Assembly: GCA_958295665.1 (NCBI GenBank)
Contig: OY282558.1
Span: 181,328,015-181,392,014 of the forward strand
Length of the DNA stretch: 64,000 nt
Reading direction: 5' to 3'
DNA from: Tipula vernalis
Taxonomy: Eukaryota; Arthropoda; Insecta; Diptera; Tipulidae
The number at the start of each line of letters is the position of its first letter. Within the stretch, counting starts at the first letter, position 1. Below are positions 47,201-55,490 of this stretch, in pieces. The translations under genes were made by a program, and so were the position numbers. A model generated the notes under the pieces. That model saw nothing but the letters and a program-made list of their open reading frames with translations, had not been told where the DNA came from and ran no database searches.

Positions 47201-48996
47201 AATAATATTTGAGAGTCGCGACGATTTTCATCAACATACTACAGATATACGAGTACAACAGTAAATAATTTTTTTGTTTTGTTTTAACTGTAATACTTTT
47301 GTATTAATCTAGCTTGCTCTGGTTTTTACTTCGTTGACTTTATTAAACGGCACCCTGCTTTGTATCTTATGCGGTTTTGCCATAATATTCCACTTTGAAA
47401 TATGTCGCCTTGAAACGATACAGAATAAAAAGAATTCAGTTAATTCAAATTTTCCAATATTATATGAATTTGTTTTATTTTGAGCTTTGAGGTTTTTCCT
47501 TAAATTTATTCTCGATCTGCTCTGCCGAGCAAGGTCGCGTGTTACAGCAAGTTCATATTAAAGCCCTTGAATTATTCTCGACACAAACCAGGGCCCTATT
47601 GCACCAACTACTTATCACTTATTACTTATCAACTTATCATAAGTTAGTTTTTTTGATAATGATAAGTGATAAGCGTTACATGTATTGTCATTATCATTTA
47701 TAATAATAAATAATTTTATTGAAAAATGTGTTTGTACTCTTTTAAAATCGAACAAAAGTTCTCATCTTACAATAACAGCAAAACAAAAACGTTTTTAACA
47801 GACTTCCGTCATACCACTACAATTTGTAGCTCTTATCAGTTTTTTTGAGTAGTGAAATTTTTCTTATTGATATTTTGGATAAGTTATCATTAAAGTAGTC
47901 GATTATTGATAAGTTAAAACTTTTGGTGCAACAGAACTACGAAAAAATTATCAAAAACCTCAAACTTATCACTTATCAAAATATTACTTATCATTTATCA
48001 TTTCGCAAATTGGTGCAACTTAATTTTGATAAGTGAGTGCTTATCACTTATTATAACTCAATTAAATACTTATCAAATTTCAATTTGGTACAACAGAAAA
48101 TTATCAAAATTTATGATAAGTTGATAAGTAATAAGTGATAAGTAGTTGGTGCAATAGGGCCCAGGTCTGCAAAATTGAAGAGCTCAAATTTAATTCGTAT
48201 ATATATTTCTGAAGCCTGATTCTTTTTTCATTTTGCTCTTGTCTCTTGAATGTTAATCATTCCTACTTTTTTCCTTTCCTAAGGTATTCACCTTACCATA
48301 TAAATAACTTGGTATAGCCAGGTATTTTTGAAAAAGTATCCGTTTCCTTAAGCCAAAGTTAATGATGCTCTACAAATGTATAAGCAGCACAAAAATGCAT
48401 TCATTTATTGCCAACGAACAATACCTAATAAATAAATATCCTATTATCTATTTAATACAGATCACGAAGTAAGCCCAACTTAGCCGATGATGTTGATCCA
48501 AATTTATTAAAACAAGGTAAACAACATTATCCGCTGAGACGACAAAGCGCAATTACAGATTTTAAAGCAAAAGTACGTTTTTGGGGGTATAAATAACATT
48601 TTGCGAATGTATAAAAGTTAAGTTCACCATTTTTTCCGTTGTAGGTTTCAAAATGGACAAAAGTTAAAGCTGCTTTTAAATGGGAGAAAGCCAATGTTGG
48701 GACATTTCATGAAGGCAAAAGTGCCGACTCCATTACAAGCTTTATGGCGGCTAATCATGAAATAGACAGGTAAATATTAAAGTTATTGTTATATTTCGAG
48801 ATTCTTATCATTCTCTGTTAATTTATTCTGTTTAGATATTTGCGCGTGCCATCTGTACCAGTTGCTCCCAGTTCTGGTGATTCAATAATGAGCTCATCTT
48901 CAGGGAATTTTTTAAGTGGTGGATCAATACCAGCTAGTCCGGGTACTATCAGCTCGGCGAGTTCAATGGAAGATGTACAGTTATCGGAAGAAAATA
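28691..48996 (+). CDS. Spliced host gene, five exons seen, 3' end outside or not found
   Basis: Exons: 28691-29200, 29388-29530, 48461-48572, 48645-48769 and 48836-48996, joined by GT-AG introns with consistent phases (0, 2, 0, 2, then 1 at the last donor GTGAGT). The start ATG at 28691 has stops upstream. The protein begins MDKEKMPRKKSLGRRSSLP with a proline-rich stretch and a serine run, then DLPETIKYLFGYKERERNF, an acidic linker, LDQLDKLHYLLQQLLTLKEQ and NYRMLRNVRNAETLYGLRK (helical, Leu-rich). Exon 4 encodes VSKWTKVKAAFKWEKANVGT. Exon 5 is Ser/Gly/Pro-rich. There is no signal peptide or membrane segment. It looks like an intracellular protein, but I do not recognise the family. At least one more exon must follow. 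Confidence 0.75.
29388..29530 (+). CDS. Host gene exon 2
   Basis: The acceptor is TTCAG at 29383-29387 and the donor CG|GTATAT after 29530. It encodes AHEAINPQEELSDNDELEAE, then GLWDSIWAAGRSATNKRLNS. It continues the frame of exon 1 without a stop and ends with two bases of an Arg codon completed by exon 3. Confidence 0.75.
29531..31639. other. Proximal intron 2, no recognised elements
   Basis: AT-rich. Short frames at 30672-30890 (minus) and 30918-31237 (plus) have no recognisable motifs. Confidence 0.45.
31790..34985 (+). pseudogene. BEL-2 gag end and pol, broken
   Basis: Gag end: SSDDTPTLKTFFKFLLNRTD (about 31800-31850) and a zinc knuckle CFNCLNQNHxVYRC (about 31980-32025). Protease-associated block: VFLADPNFNVPGKVVFLLGV (32393-32450). 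RT: FIPHPGVLKPESSCTKLAL, AILSDIEKMYRQIFVNE (motif A Asp), YGTASALL joined by deletion to IDDVMAG (the catalytic pair is kept, the region between lost), and CSKIFDPL. RNase H: LPHIQLHGSSDST (interrupted by an inverted duplication), SRLELCGAHLL and ITAWTDSTIVL. Integrase: RQKFWIVRGKDVIKKMIKQC and CFKVNQRFQSQ (zinc-binding linker), SDCGSNFKGANN (catalytic Asp), ending at APNFGGIWEAALKSFK. It is heavily decayed. Confidence 0.85.
33568..33760. repeat. Perfectly centred 96-bp inverted duplication
   Basis: Arm 33568-33663 is complementary to 33665-33760, with one unpaired A at 33664. Five mismatches were counted in 96 positions. The left arm is BEL-2 RNase H coding sequence (LPHIQLHGSSDST), so this is an inverted copy of local sequence rather than an inserted element. 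Confidence 0.95.
34990..35325. repeat. Degenerate repeats of a TTTTCCAAAATATTT motif
   Basis: Variants of a short block (TTTTCCCAAATATTTCC, TTTTCCAAAATATTTTTA, TTTTCCAAAATATTTCAACA and, after the element at 35326-36384, TTTTCCAGAATATTTTAACA) recur at irregular spacing. They look like an old degenerate tandem array interrupted by the neighbouring element. Confidence 0.5.
35326..36384. mobile_element. Long-TIR DNA element, 1059 bp, 8-bp target duplication
   Basis: Inverted repeats of about 300 bp (35326 to about 35632, and about 36080 to 36384) with scattered mismatches. Outer ends are TACCGGTGTGAAGT and ACTTCACACCTGT. ATTAAATC stands on both sides (35318-35325 and 36385-36392). An 8-bp duplication fits hAT or P-type elements. 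No transposase is recognisable in the roughly 450-bp middle, so it is non-autonomous. Within the left arm a block of about 60 bp (CCATAAAGTGGACAG...) occurs twice, near 35458 and 35640. Confidence 0.85.
36393..37183. other. AT-rich intron sequence
   Basis: Nothing recognised beyond a perfect 18-bp palindrome ACACGAAATATTTCGTGT near 36483. Confidence 0.5.
37184..37580 (-). pseudogene. Non-LTR A RNase H
   Basis: The minus strand gives VILAQLSKKNRVLIITDPMS (catalytic Asp region), then IKWIPGHINITGNHIADDLA, the His and final Asp block of RNase H type I as found in I-type and LOA-type elements. One stop lies between the two parts. Confidence 0.75.
38451..39170 (-). pseudogene. Non-LTR A reverse transcriptase, fragment
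   Basis: Minus-strand blocks: LELEEIVKKLKNSAPG, IFPEKWNRNIKNYRPTCLLP, GFRKNQHK, MDFSKAFDSVAIDLFL (motif A Asp), SDVPQGSCLSSILFNIYT (motif B) and LFQFADYICI. The last should be FADD: the second catalytic Asp is Tyr here. Frame changes occur near 38800 and 38900. Between this and RNase H the thumb is missing, and a tetranucleotide-rich tail-like stretch (TGTCTGTCTGTC near 37870) intervenes. Confidence 0.8.
39245..39350 (-). repeat. Inverted fragment of the Penelope element at its own 5' end
   Basis: This is the reverse complement of about 42290-42390 of the same Penelope-like element (shared blocks TTAAGTGTTGTAATTGATTT and AATCCATTTTGTGTAGCGA). Forward Penelope coding sequence begins right after it. 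Confidence 0.85.
39351..39620 (+). pseudogene. Penelope RT, N-terminal part
   Basis: The frame SVKNNTEIVDKIRSINIPHG, then ASFDVTNMYTNTPVAETITI carries the Penelope RT motif A (SFDVTNLYTNIPV in relatives, with catalytic Asp). It ends near TQQSYFQHIRLFYPQNL, just before the expected GLAMGSP block, where foreign sequence begins. Confidence 0.8.
40008..40249. repeat. MITE-like hairpin, 242 bp
   Basis: Arms 40008-40071 and 40185-40249 are inverted copies (AGGC at the tips, AAACCGG, CCAATTTTTGACAAA inside) with several mismatches. The middle is about 113 bp of AT-rich DNA. Target duplication was not resolved. Confidence 0.65.
40413..40855 (-). pseudogene. THAP zinc-finger protein, frameshifted
   Basis: The minus strand starts MDLTTNCYPKQTNRLSGVVC at 40855 with CAVRNCKATK, the first Cys pair of a C2CH THAP finger. 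After a frame change near 40770 it reads KNFFGYSSNSSLFFNEWIEK, LNKSLKVCEDHFSEE (the C-x2-H pair) and KQGTVPCLNI, which corresponds to the AVPTxF box that closes THAP domains. It ends LTLEEFEAFEPPYKKCRMML at 40413, about 145 residues. THAP fingers bind DNA and occur at the N-terminus of P-element transposases and in host proteins. No transposase domain follows. It lies in DNA inserted into the Penelope RT. Confidence 0.7.
40856..41920. other. Insert sequence between the Penelope halves
   Basis: The minus-strand frame 41711-41911 (TRDFIKEIWGHAIQMGYATL..., ending DYTFLDTKQVLAQN) looks codon-like but I do not recognise it. The rest is AT-rich. Confidence 0.35.
41921..43070 (+). pseudogene. Penelope RT C-terminal part and GIY-YIG endonuclease
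   Basis: It resumes at YVDDILLLFKGTQRQLDNLL (RT catalytic YVDD, intact), then NKAIHFLDLTISNI, FKIYRKPTQTNHTILFASNH and LNRLINIPMSIENYTEEF, the Penelope RT thumb. The GIY-YIG nuclease follows: CGISKLTCNH (GIY changed to GIS), a hairpin insertion, then CNKFYSGQFGRSFATR (YIG changed to YSG), KSNFALHIINEKHTYTDLK and NNMDRLKEL. Stops occur near 42320 and 42430. The nuclease core residues are damaged. Confidence 0.85.
42597..42753. repeat. Hairpin insertion inside the Penelope endonuclease
   Basis: Arms 42597-42672 and 42681-42753 (ACCCATTCCACACGAGTCGC at one tip, GCCTATAAAC next to the loop) pair with several mismatches. The loop is AAAATTTA. It separates KLTCN from DCNKFYSGQ. Confidence 0.85.
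43280..43775 (-). pseudogene. Non-LTR A endonuclease C-terminus and linker
   Basis: The minus strand gives RVADKVGSDHFPIII, the SDH motif of the apurinic-type endonuclease, then KSFTPKPWWNNNLPKIMEY, KEKKINWIKYLNSI and NCSEIWSK, the usual linker towards RT (PWW ... W ... W). The remaining N-terminal part lies on the other side of the palindromic element, at 45116-45190. Confidence 0.7.
43780..45115. mobile_element. Palindromic foldback element inside non-LTR A
   Basis: The ends CGATTTTGGTCGCAA (43784 on) and its complement (to 45110) are inverted. Arms of about 400 bp (about 43860-44275 and 44285-44680) are inverted copies around a centre near 44280. The right side has about 370 bp extra (44690-45060). 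CTGG flanks both sides (43776-43779 and 45116-45119), and removing the element restores the endonuclease reading. No transposase was seen. Confidence 0.75.
45116..45190 (-). pseudogene. Non-LTR A endonuclease, middle piece
   Basis: The minus strand gives KILQLNDGSLTRRDVRHHNS and STP. The LNDG-x-T block precedes the DHF block in these endonucleases. Joining STP directly to DITICSRS at 43775 restores the family pattern (SSxPDIT), which supports a later insertion of 43780-45115. Confidence 0.6.
45283..45440 (-). pseudogene. Short coding-like fragment with acidic tail, unidentified
   Basis: The minus strand gives SGVFAGDSDNTKRIRETQLP, then KKRYVDLSFSGNESDSDFD and IEVIRF before a stop. The basic then acidic composition suggests a nuclear or retroelement protein, perhaps an upstream part of non-LTR A, but no family is recognised. 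Confidence 0.3.
45441..47590. other. AT-rich intron sequence
   Basis: A 61-codon frame at 46783-46968 (plus) has no recognisable motif. No repeats with clear ends were seen. Confidence 0.45.
47591..48162. mobile_element. MITE with GGGCCCTATTGCACCAAC ends
   Basis: 572 bp bounded by GGGCCCTATTGCACCAACTA and its inverse. Pairing continues for about 50 bases (CTTATCACTTATTACTTATC). Inside, TTGGTGCAAC or close variants recur near 47922, 48012, 48083 and 48146, with many CTTATCA blocks. No coding capacity. Such subterminal repeats usually bind a transposase supplied elsewhere. Target duplication is not clear. Confidence 0.8.
48461..48572 (+). CDS. Host gene exon 3
   Basis: The acceptor is TACAG before 48461 and the donor AA|GTACGT. 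It encodes SRSKPNLADDVDPNLLKQGK and QHYPLRRQSAITDFKAK, a basic stretch with possible phosphorylation sites (RRQS). Confidence 0.75.
48645..48769 (+). CDS. Host gene exon 4
   Basis: The acceptor is TTGTAG and the donor AG|GTAAAT. It encodes VSKWTKVKAAFKWEKANVGT and then HEGKSADSITSFMAANHEID. The Trp/Lys-rich block looks like the most conserved part. Confidence 0.8.
48836..48996 (+). CDS. Host gene exon 5
   Basis: The acceptor is TTTAG at 48831-48835 and the donor ATA|GTGAGT. It encodes YLRVPSVPVAPSSGDSIMSS and a Ser/Gly/Pro-rich tail SGGSIPASPGTISSASSMED. It ends in phase 1, so the protein continues in an exon I could not find among the TEs to the right. Confidence 0.75.
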
Positions 48997-48999
48997 GTG

Positions 49000-49513
49000 A
49001 GTACAAGTGTTTTATAAAGATTGTTTTTCTATATACCTTTCTGCTTTAATTTCCCAATATATTTTTGTTTTCAATTTCCACGTTAATCATAGGACCTTTA
49101 AAACGAATGGTTATTATTAATTACGTTAGTTAAATGTTTCTAATGCCTCAAAAATTCTTTTAAACTTACATAATTAGCTCTTTAATATTGTTTGCCCGAA
49201 TTCCTGTAAAAGGGTAACTATATGCGTACTATACACTCGTAAATTATAAATTAATTCTGATTCGAGAATCTTCCGATTTAGTGAATTTTTCAGCTAAGTC
49301 GCAATATGTCAACCTCAAAGCAAACTAGGCACAAGCTTAGGGTCCGTGTGTAGAAAACTACTAATGACTTTTTTCGGGTGAATTACAAGAATGCGGCCCC
49401 TGGAATATCTGGCTTGAATTCCTCAAACTTCTTTTTGCTATTCCTTTTTTAACTTCTACCTGTAAGTTAAGTCGATTGGGTCAAGGTCAGGGGTCAATTT
49501 CTAAAATATCTTT
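49000..49513. other. Intron sequence after exon 5
   Basis: Starts with the donor after 48996. No element was recognised before BEL-3. Confidence 0.5.
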
Positions 49514-50544
49514 GTGCATGTGTTGGTCCATTCATTAATTCTAAATATTGGTACAAAGAAGCGCAAGGATAGGTGGCTGTGTCTGTTGGATTCCAGAAGT
49601 GGAACAACATCTCCGATTGTAAGTCATTTATCGCCAAATGCCAGTAGTTGTGTAAATAACGAGTCTAAGAGTACCAGTTCAAGTATAAACACGTCATCGA
49701 GTATTCATATGGCAACAACCAGTGTTAATGAGACTGATCACAGTATATGTCTTCATTCAGTTGAGACTCAGATTTTATTGTCAACCGTTTTACTATAGGT
49801 ACAGAATACGAAGTGTGTGCGCATCTTATGTCGCGCTTTATTGGATTCTGGTTCCCAATCCAATTTTATTACGTCGAATGTTTGTCATAAATTAGGTACT
49901 CACGGACAGTCGGTTTACATTCCAGTAACGGGAATTAATGCTAATGTTACGGAAATTAAAAATAAAGTCAATTTCTCGATTGAATCTCGAAATCAAGAGT
50001 TTAAGTGTAGTTTGGATTTTCTAGTTCTTCCCATAATTACCGGTAAACTACCTTTACGCCCAGTTCAATTCGACCTCACTAAATTACCACACGATATTGA
50101 GTTGGCTGATCCGAAGTTTTATATCCCTGAGCGGATTGATGTGTTGATCGGTGCCGAAATCTATTATGATATTTTTGTAAAGAACTTCCGCCGTTCCAAC
50201 AATCAGTGTTTGGATATGTTATTGGCGGAGAGGTATCTAGTAAAGTTCCCACACCATCGGTATCACTGTTTTGCTGTGATGTTGACTTGTTACGAAAGGA
50301 GATTCAAAGGTTTTATCAAATCGAAGACGTCAAAACCAAAAACAATTTTTCCATTGAAGAAAAAGCGTGTGAGACAAATTATGTCAAAAATGTAGTACGA
50401 GATCATCATGGGAGATACAGTGTAGCGTTGCCTTTTAAAACAAACTGTTCAAACCTAAGTGACAACAAATCCAATTCTTTGAAACAATTTTATCATTTAG
50501 AGAAAAAATTGACTGCAAATTCAGAACTGAGACATTTATATTGA
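49514..50544 (+). pseudogene. BEL/Pao fragment BEL-3: zinc knuckle relic, protease, RT start
   Basis: The plus frame gives a degenerate zinc-knuckle stretch (KKRKDRWLCLLDSRSG), then after a stop near 49796 ILCRALLDSGSQSNFI, the aspartic protease active site (DSG) of BEL elements, and PHDIELADPKFYIPERIDVL with IGAEIYYDIF. A frame change near 50190 leads to EIQRFYQIEDV and YSVALPFKTNCSNL, LKQFYHLEKKLTANSELRHL, which approach the RT. The BEL sequence stops abruptly at about 50544 against non-LTR B. Confidence 0.8.
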
Positions 50545-53500
50545 AATGCTCACCCATCTCATTTAGAGATGAGTGACAACTCAACGTCACCCGTGATGCC
50601 AAAGACCCCGATTCTAACGACCGGATCGCCGCTTGACTGTCCATATAGATTGTGATATCGTCTGAGGATAACACATTATGCTTCAACCACGTCATGACCT
50701 CCCCAATCGCTACGACTTCAGCTTAGTACACGCTGCAGTAATCAGGGAGACGAATAGAAATGTTTACATTTAATTTGTCACAGAATACGCCAGCTCCCAC
50801 TTTGCCGTCTAGCTTGGAGCCATCTGTGAAGAATTGCAACGCTTCGGTTTCCGATAACGGTCTATCCCTCCAGGATTCCCTTGAAGGGAAGGAGGTCCGA
50901 AATCGCTTCTCGAAGCGTAGAGTAGGTTTAATGTAGTCAAGATTCGCCAGTTCATCCTTCAACGATCTAACAATAGTAGAGTGTCCTATACTAAGACACC
51001 TCCACTGAGAGACGGCTGCAAGTCGTACAGCCGTATTTGCCGCCATCTGTTTGCCAAAAATGTCGACCGGAAGAAGGTGCAACATAACCTCTAAGGCACT
51101 TGTCGGTGTCGACCTCAATGCCCCGCTAACAAGCATACAGGCCGTTCTTTGCACTCTCTTAATCTTACTTTTATAAGTTACCTTGTCCAGAGCTGGCCAC
51201 CAGACACCCACCCCGTACATGAGTACAGGTCTCACTACATCAGTGTAGAGCCAGTGTACCAGCTCCGGCTTCAGACCCCATCTATGACCAATGGCGTTCC
51301 TACAGGAGTACAAGGCTATAGTAGCTTTGTTTATTCTCTCCAACATGTTGGGCTTCCAACTAAGTTTACTGTCCAAGATAATGCCCAGATATCTAGCTCT
51401 ATCAGTAAAAGCAAGTCTCGTGCCATTTAAGGTAGGAGGGACAACTACCGGGATTTTGCATTTCTTAGTGAAGAGTACCAGCTCTGTATTGGACGGGTTT
51501 ATACCAAGTCCACATTTGCCACCCCATTTCGTAACGATGGTAAGCGCATTCTGCATTACGTCTACAGTCGTGCCCAGGAATTTCCCGGTAACAGCTAAAG
51601 CTACGTCATTTGCGTAAGCGATAACTTCAATAGCCTCTCTCTCCAATTCTAGTAGTAACCCGTTTACCACTATATTCCAGAGAAGAGGGGACAGAACCCC
51701 ACCCCCATGCGGGGTTCCTCTAGTTACTCGCCTCTTGATGGTGGAGTCCCCCATCTTCGAGCTAACAATCTTGCTTCCCAGCATATAATTGATTAACCCT
51801 ATCAGAGGAACGTCCACCTCCAAAAATAACATCCCTCCTTGATTGCCTCCGCTTTCACATTATTAAAGGCGCCCTCTATATCCAGGAAGGCCACCAAACA
51901 GAATTCCTTCGAATTAATCGATTTCTCAATCATACACGCCAAGGCGTGCATGCAGTGTCCACAGATCTACCCTTTGTGTACGCATGCTGAGACGGTGCCC
52001 ACTTCCTGGCACCTATTTTATCTCTGATGTATACATCCAGCAGCCTTTCCAAGGTTTTCACAAGAAAGGATGATAGAGTTATTGGTCTTAGGTCCTTAGG
52101 ATAGACATGTGAGCTTTTCCCCGCTTTCGGTATGAACACCACATTGACCTCCGTCCAGTACCTAGGAATATAGCCCAGCTTCGAACACCCTTTGAATATA
52201 GCTTCCAGGTACGGAAGAATAATTACTGAGTTGTTTTGAAGTTCCGCTGGTATAATTTGATCCGGACCAGCCGATTTAAATGGTTTAAAACTCCTCAGTG
52301 CCCATAGGATCCGTTTCCTGGTTACGATATCCTCTGTGAACACTGACAGTGATTCCTGATGATTGCTACGCACCAACAAGTCTTCAAAGTTCCCTGGGAA
52401 GTGTGTCTCGAAGAGAAGATCCAGAAATTCTCCACTAGAAGCTGTCTAAGATCCATCCGGTTTTATCGAAAGACTCGGACTAGCTGTACTTTTAGAAAGA
52501 ATCTTCCTAAGGCGGGAGGTTTCGGATACCTCTTCCATTTTCTCACAGAAGATTCTCCAAGACCTCCTTTGTGCCTTTCTTAATTCTTTCTTATAAATTC
52601 TGAGTGTCTCCTTATAGGATTCCCAATCCTGAGCCTTTCTTGTATTTTTGGCTCTATTAAAGGCTGCCCTACAAGCCTTACGATAGGTTCCCAGTTCCCT
52701 GGACCACCATGCTGGTTTTTGCCTACCTCTAGGCTTAGCCAGTGGGCAGGCAGCGCGCAAGGAACGGTTGCATGCGCTAGTAACGCTAGCCACCATGTCC
52801 TCCAGCTCCCCAACGGTCGTCGGGGGCTCCATAGCCCTCGACGGTAACATATCGTCCAATAATTCCCCATATTTGCTCCATTGGGCCTTCTAGGGTTCCT
52901 GAAGGCTTCCCGGGTAGCAGGGTGAATATCGAGGCTATAGGTTAAATATCGATGATCAGAAAAGGAGTGTTCCTTATCCACCCTCCAATTTTTAACCATA
53001 TGAAGAATATTATTTGAGGCAATGGTCACGTCTAGAACCTCCTGCCTGTTACTAGTGATAAATGTGGGTTCCCGCCCAATATTACACACTGAATGGTTAG
53101 TACTCATTAAATAATCAAAAAGCGACTCACCACTTTCAATAATGTCCGGGCTTCCCCAGATAGTGTGATGCGCACACCTACCTTTGATTGTTCCGCTTCA
53201 TGCATCAGCTCCTCCAGGTTATCCGGAGGAACCTCCTTCTCCCGGTCCATGTAGGCTGAAACTAGCCAGAATCTACAAGTGCCTACCTCCAGGCTAACTG
53301 CAGTAGTGTCACCATTGCTGTATTGAGAGAGAAGGAAAAGATTAATATTATTTTTCCCAAGAATACAAGATCTGATCTTCTCAGACTTACTAGAGGATAT
53401 AATTTTGTACCCCTTGGTTCTGAGGCCACAGATCCTGTTGTTATTAATCCAAGGTTCTTGGATTAATATCATATCCTCACCCGACCTAGTCAGCCTGAGA

Positions 53501-53559
53501 AGTAAAGCTGCCGAAGCAGCCTTAGAATGGTGAAGGTTAATTTGTGTTATCTTAATCAT
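50545..53559 (-). pseudogene. Non-LTR B ORF2: endonuclease, RT, partial RNase H
   Basis: Starts MIKITQINLHHSKAASAALL at 53559; the N-H block and LIQEPW are endonuclease signatures. The middle domain shows SDHRYLTYSLDI near 52960 and basic linkers (AAFNRAKNTRKAQDWESYKE). RT blocks: FKSAGPDQIIPAELQ, GYIPRYWTEVNVVFIPKAGK, YPKDLRPITLSSFLVKTLER, RGTPHGGGVLSPLLWNIVVN and AYANDVALAV. The catalytic YADD has become YAND. The thumb continues to NATVRLAAVSQWR-like sequence, and RNase H gives FFTDGSKLDGKVGAGVF and YMDSQAAIRSLESG, then ends. At least three frame changes and the loss of RT Asp make it dead. Confidence 0.85.
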
Positions 53560-53616
53560 AACCTTTTAACCTCTACCTAACTCTATAGTATATTCTTGCT
53601 ACCGCAGGAATATTAT

Positions 53617-54871
53617 TTCCCGATATTTTGGGATGCGCCGGATTCGTCCGTCTCGCTAACCCTCGTACCCTCTGTAAAGGACTTGTCAGTGCCCGAGCTC
53701 CCAACATCCTCCTCCATCGGTACACCAGCATATTCGCTTATGTGCCCCTCCTCATCTTCCAAGTGAATCCTTACCAGACCGAGATCGCCGGATTCACTCT
53801 CCCCCTACCCTCAGCTTCTCCCCCTGCTGCTGGTACCCCTTCAGGCCTGGGCGGGTTGCTACCATCCTCCGGTTGGCCTCCCGTACGCGCTTCCGCCCCA
53901 TCCTTTTTATAAACGTTGAGAGTAATTGACCCGAATCCGAAGTCAATTACTCCCTTTATTTATTACCGTAATTGATAATTTCGAGCCCCCTTCGCCTCCT
54001 CCTGCTTGACGATCTTCCAATTTCCGGTCGGAAGATTCGGGTTACTGGCCTGAATAATTTTCAAAGCCTCGTCAGGGCTAGCCGGTTCGGATGGCAGTCA
54101 GACACGTGCCCTCGGCCTGCTGGGAATTTCCTCCCGGCTTACTGCCGCAAGCTTTGCGCCTGGCCACACCTCTCCTACTTTGGCTATAGCCTTTTTATAA
54201 AGATCCACAGATCTAGAGTCCGTGCATGCAGTCATCTTCACACGCCCTTGATACCATCCCGCATCTCTGCAGGATGGGGGTGGTCATGGATTTTCTCCCA
54301 GTACCTTTAAAAAGACGAGGTTGAATGCATTATACACCAACCTCCATTTTTCCGCCGTGATGCTCCCATCTTCTTGACTTTCGCCAATTACGGCTAGCAT
54401 CAACACATGCTCCCTCAGGACATCACTAAACAGCTTTGTCCCTAAGTTGGAGCTCGGCTTCTTGTCAGTCAGCAACTTGGCCCGCTTGCTGTTGACTACT
54501 TCCACCTCGTCCTGGGACCGTTGTCTTTTCGACACATGGTTCCTTTCCGAGCTTCCGCAGCCCACAGTGCCCCAAGCTACTGATGTTCTTTGGTCTTCCG
54601 TGAGCTGCCCCTCGGGGGTCGCAGCCCATTTCTCCAGAATTCGGAATGCTGAGCGGCGATTTCTGTACCGCCTCTTCGCCGGAGGAATGTCTCTCGTCCC
54701 ACTCCCCTGTGCTGCGTTGGTACTGCTATCTCCCGGGACTGGTGCCCTAGAGTCAGCCACCTTTGCAACCTTAGAGGCCCCAACCGTCTGGTTCGAGGTA
54801 CCTCCCTTCGATGATACTGGCTTTTGAGGAGAGCCGGTGGCCTTGGTTTTTTTGTGTTTAGATCCTTCCAT
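53617..54871 (-). pseudogene. Non-LTR B ORF1 protein
   Basis: The likely start is the ATG at 54871 (MEGSKHKKTKATGSPQKPV). The N-terminus is basic and Ser/Thr-rich, followed by PPAKRRYRNRRSAFRILEKW and a helical part FSDVLREHVLMLAVIGESQE. After a frame change near 54290 it reads CRDAGWYQGRVKMTACTDSR and VGEVWPGAKL, a block typical of ORF1 proteins in this group of insect elements (resembling the DUF4780 type). It ends near SGASQNIGK at 53617. Such proteins bind RNA. The frame change makes it a pseudogene. Confidence 0.65.
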
Positions 54872-55490
54872 TTTGATTCCCACGAGTTTCGGATAAATAA
54901 AGGTCCGCCTGCGCAGAGATCCGTATACGCAGGTAAGGCTAATTACAACTGGAGGTCGCCAGGTATCCAGAGGGCTCCGTTCGCGACTGGGCTTTGTTAA
55001 ATGGGCCCCAGCCTAGTTGATCCTCAGCACGGGTCGCTTGACACCTTAATCCAGCCCATTCGGCTCGCTAGCACCGCGACCTCCCAGCACCCCTTCCCTC
55101 CGCTCCACATTCTCTCTCTCTCTCATTCACCTATTCATATGGAGAGCCCAATCCAATGGGCTCCATTCCATTCCCAGGGTCACCCGTTTATAGGGTACCC
55201 CACTCATCACCCGCGGAGACCCCGAAGGTGCAGAGAGGACGAGACACACAGTCCGCCATGGTTATCGGTCGATGGTTTTCTGGCGCCATCTGTTCGCCAT
55301 TCCATGCTGGGCTTCATATGTACTCAGAATTTAATGAACTTAGGTTAACCACTCCCCAGTTCCCTGAGACCCTCCCACCATCTGGACTGCGGTTGGGGCA
55401 GCTTATTTAATTCACCGCTCACCTACCTATCGATAGGCCGTCCACTATCCACCACCTGTGACCCCCCCCCCCCCCGATAGCTGCAGTACG

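Larger units (their letters stand above)
29531..48460 (+). other. Host gene intron 2, about 18.9 kb, filled with transposons
   Basis: Bounded by a GT at 29531 and an AG at 48459-48460. The reading frame is restored exactly across it (CG plus A gives Arg, then SRSKPNLADDVDPNLL). Contents: BEL-2, a long-TIR element, non-LTR A with nested Penelope and palindromic elements, and a MITE, listed separately. Confidence 0.75.
50545..55490 (-). mobile_element. Non-LTR retrotransposon B, 5' end kept, 3' end lost
   Basis: Minus-strand element with ORF1 (54871-53617), ORF2 endonuclease (53559-about 52500), RT (52400-51100) and RNase H (about 50850-50545). The 5' region (55490-54880) is present and includes a 14-base G run near its start (C run 55462-55475 on plus). 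The other end stops inside RNase H, next to BEL-3, with no 3' UTR or poly(A). Confidence 0.75.

Noticed and set aside
53628..55410. Several plus-strand frames up to 126 codons
   Set aside because: Antisense shadows of non-LTR B ORF1 and its GC-richer 5' region.
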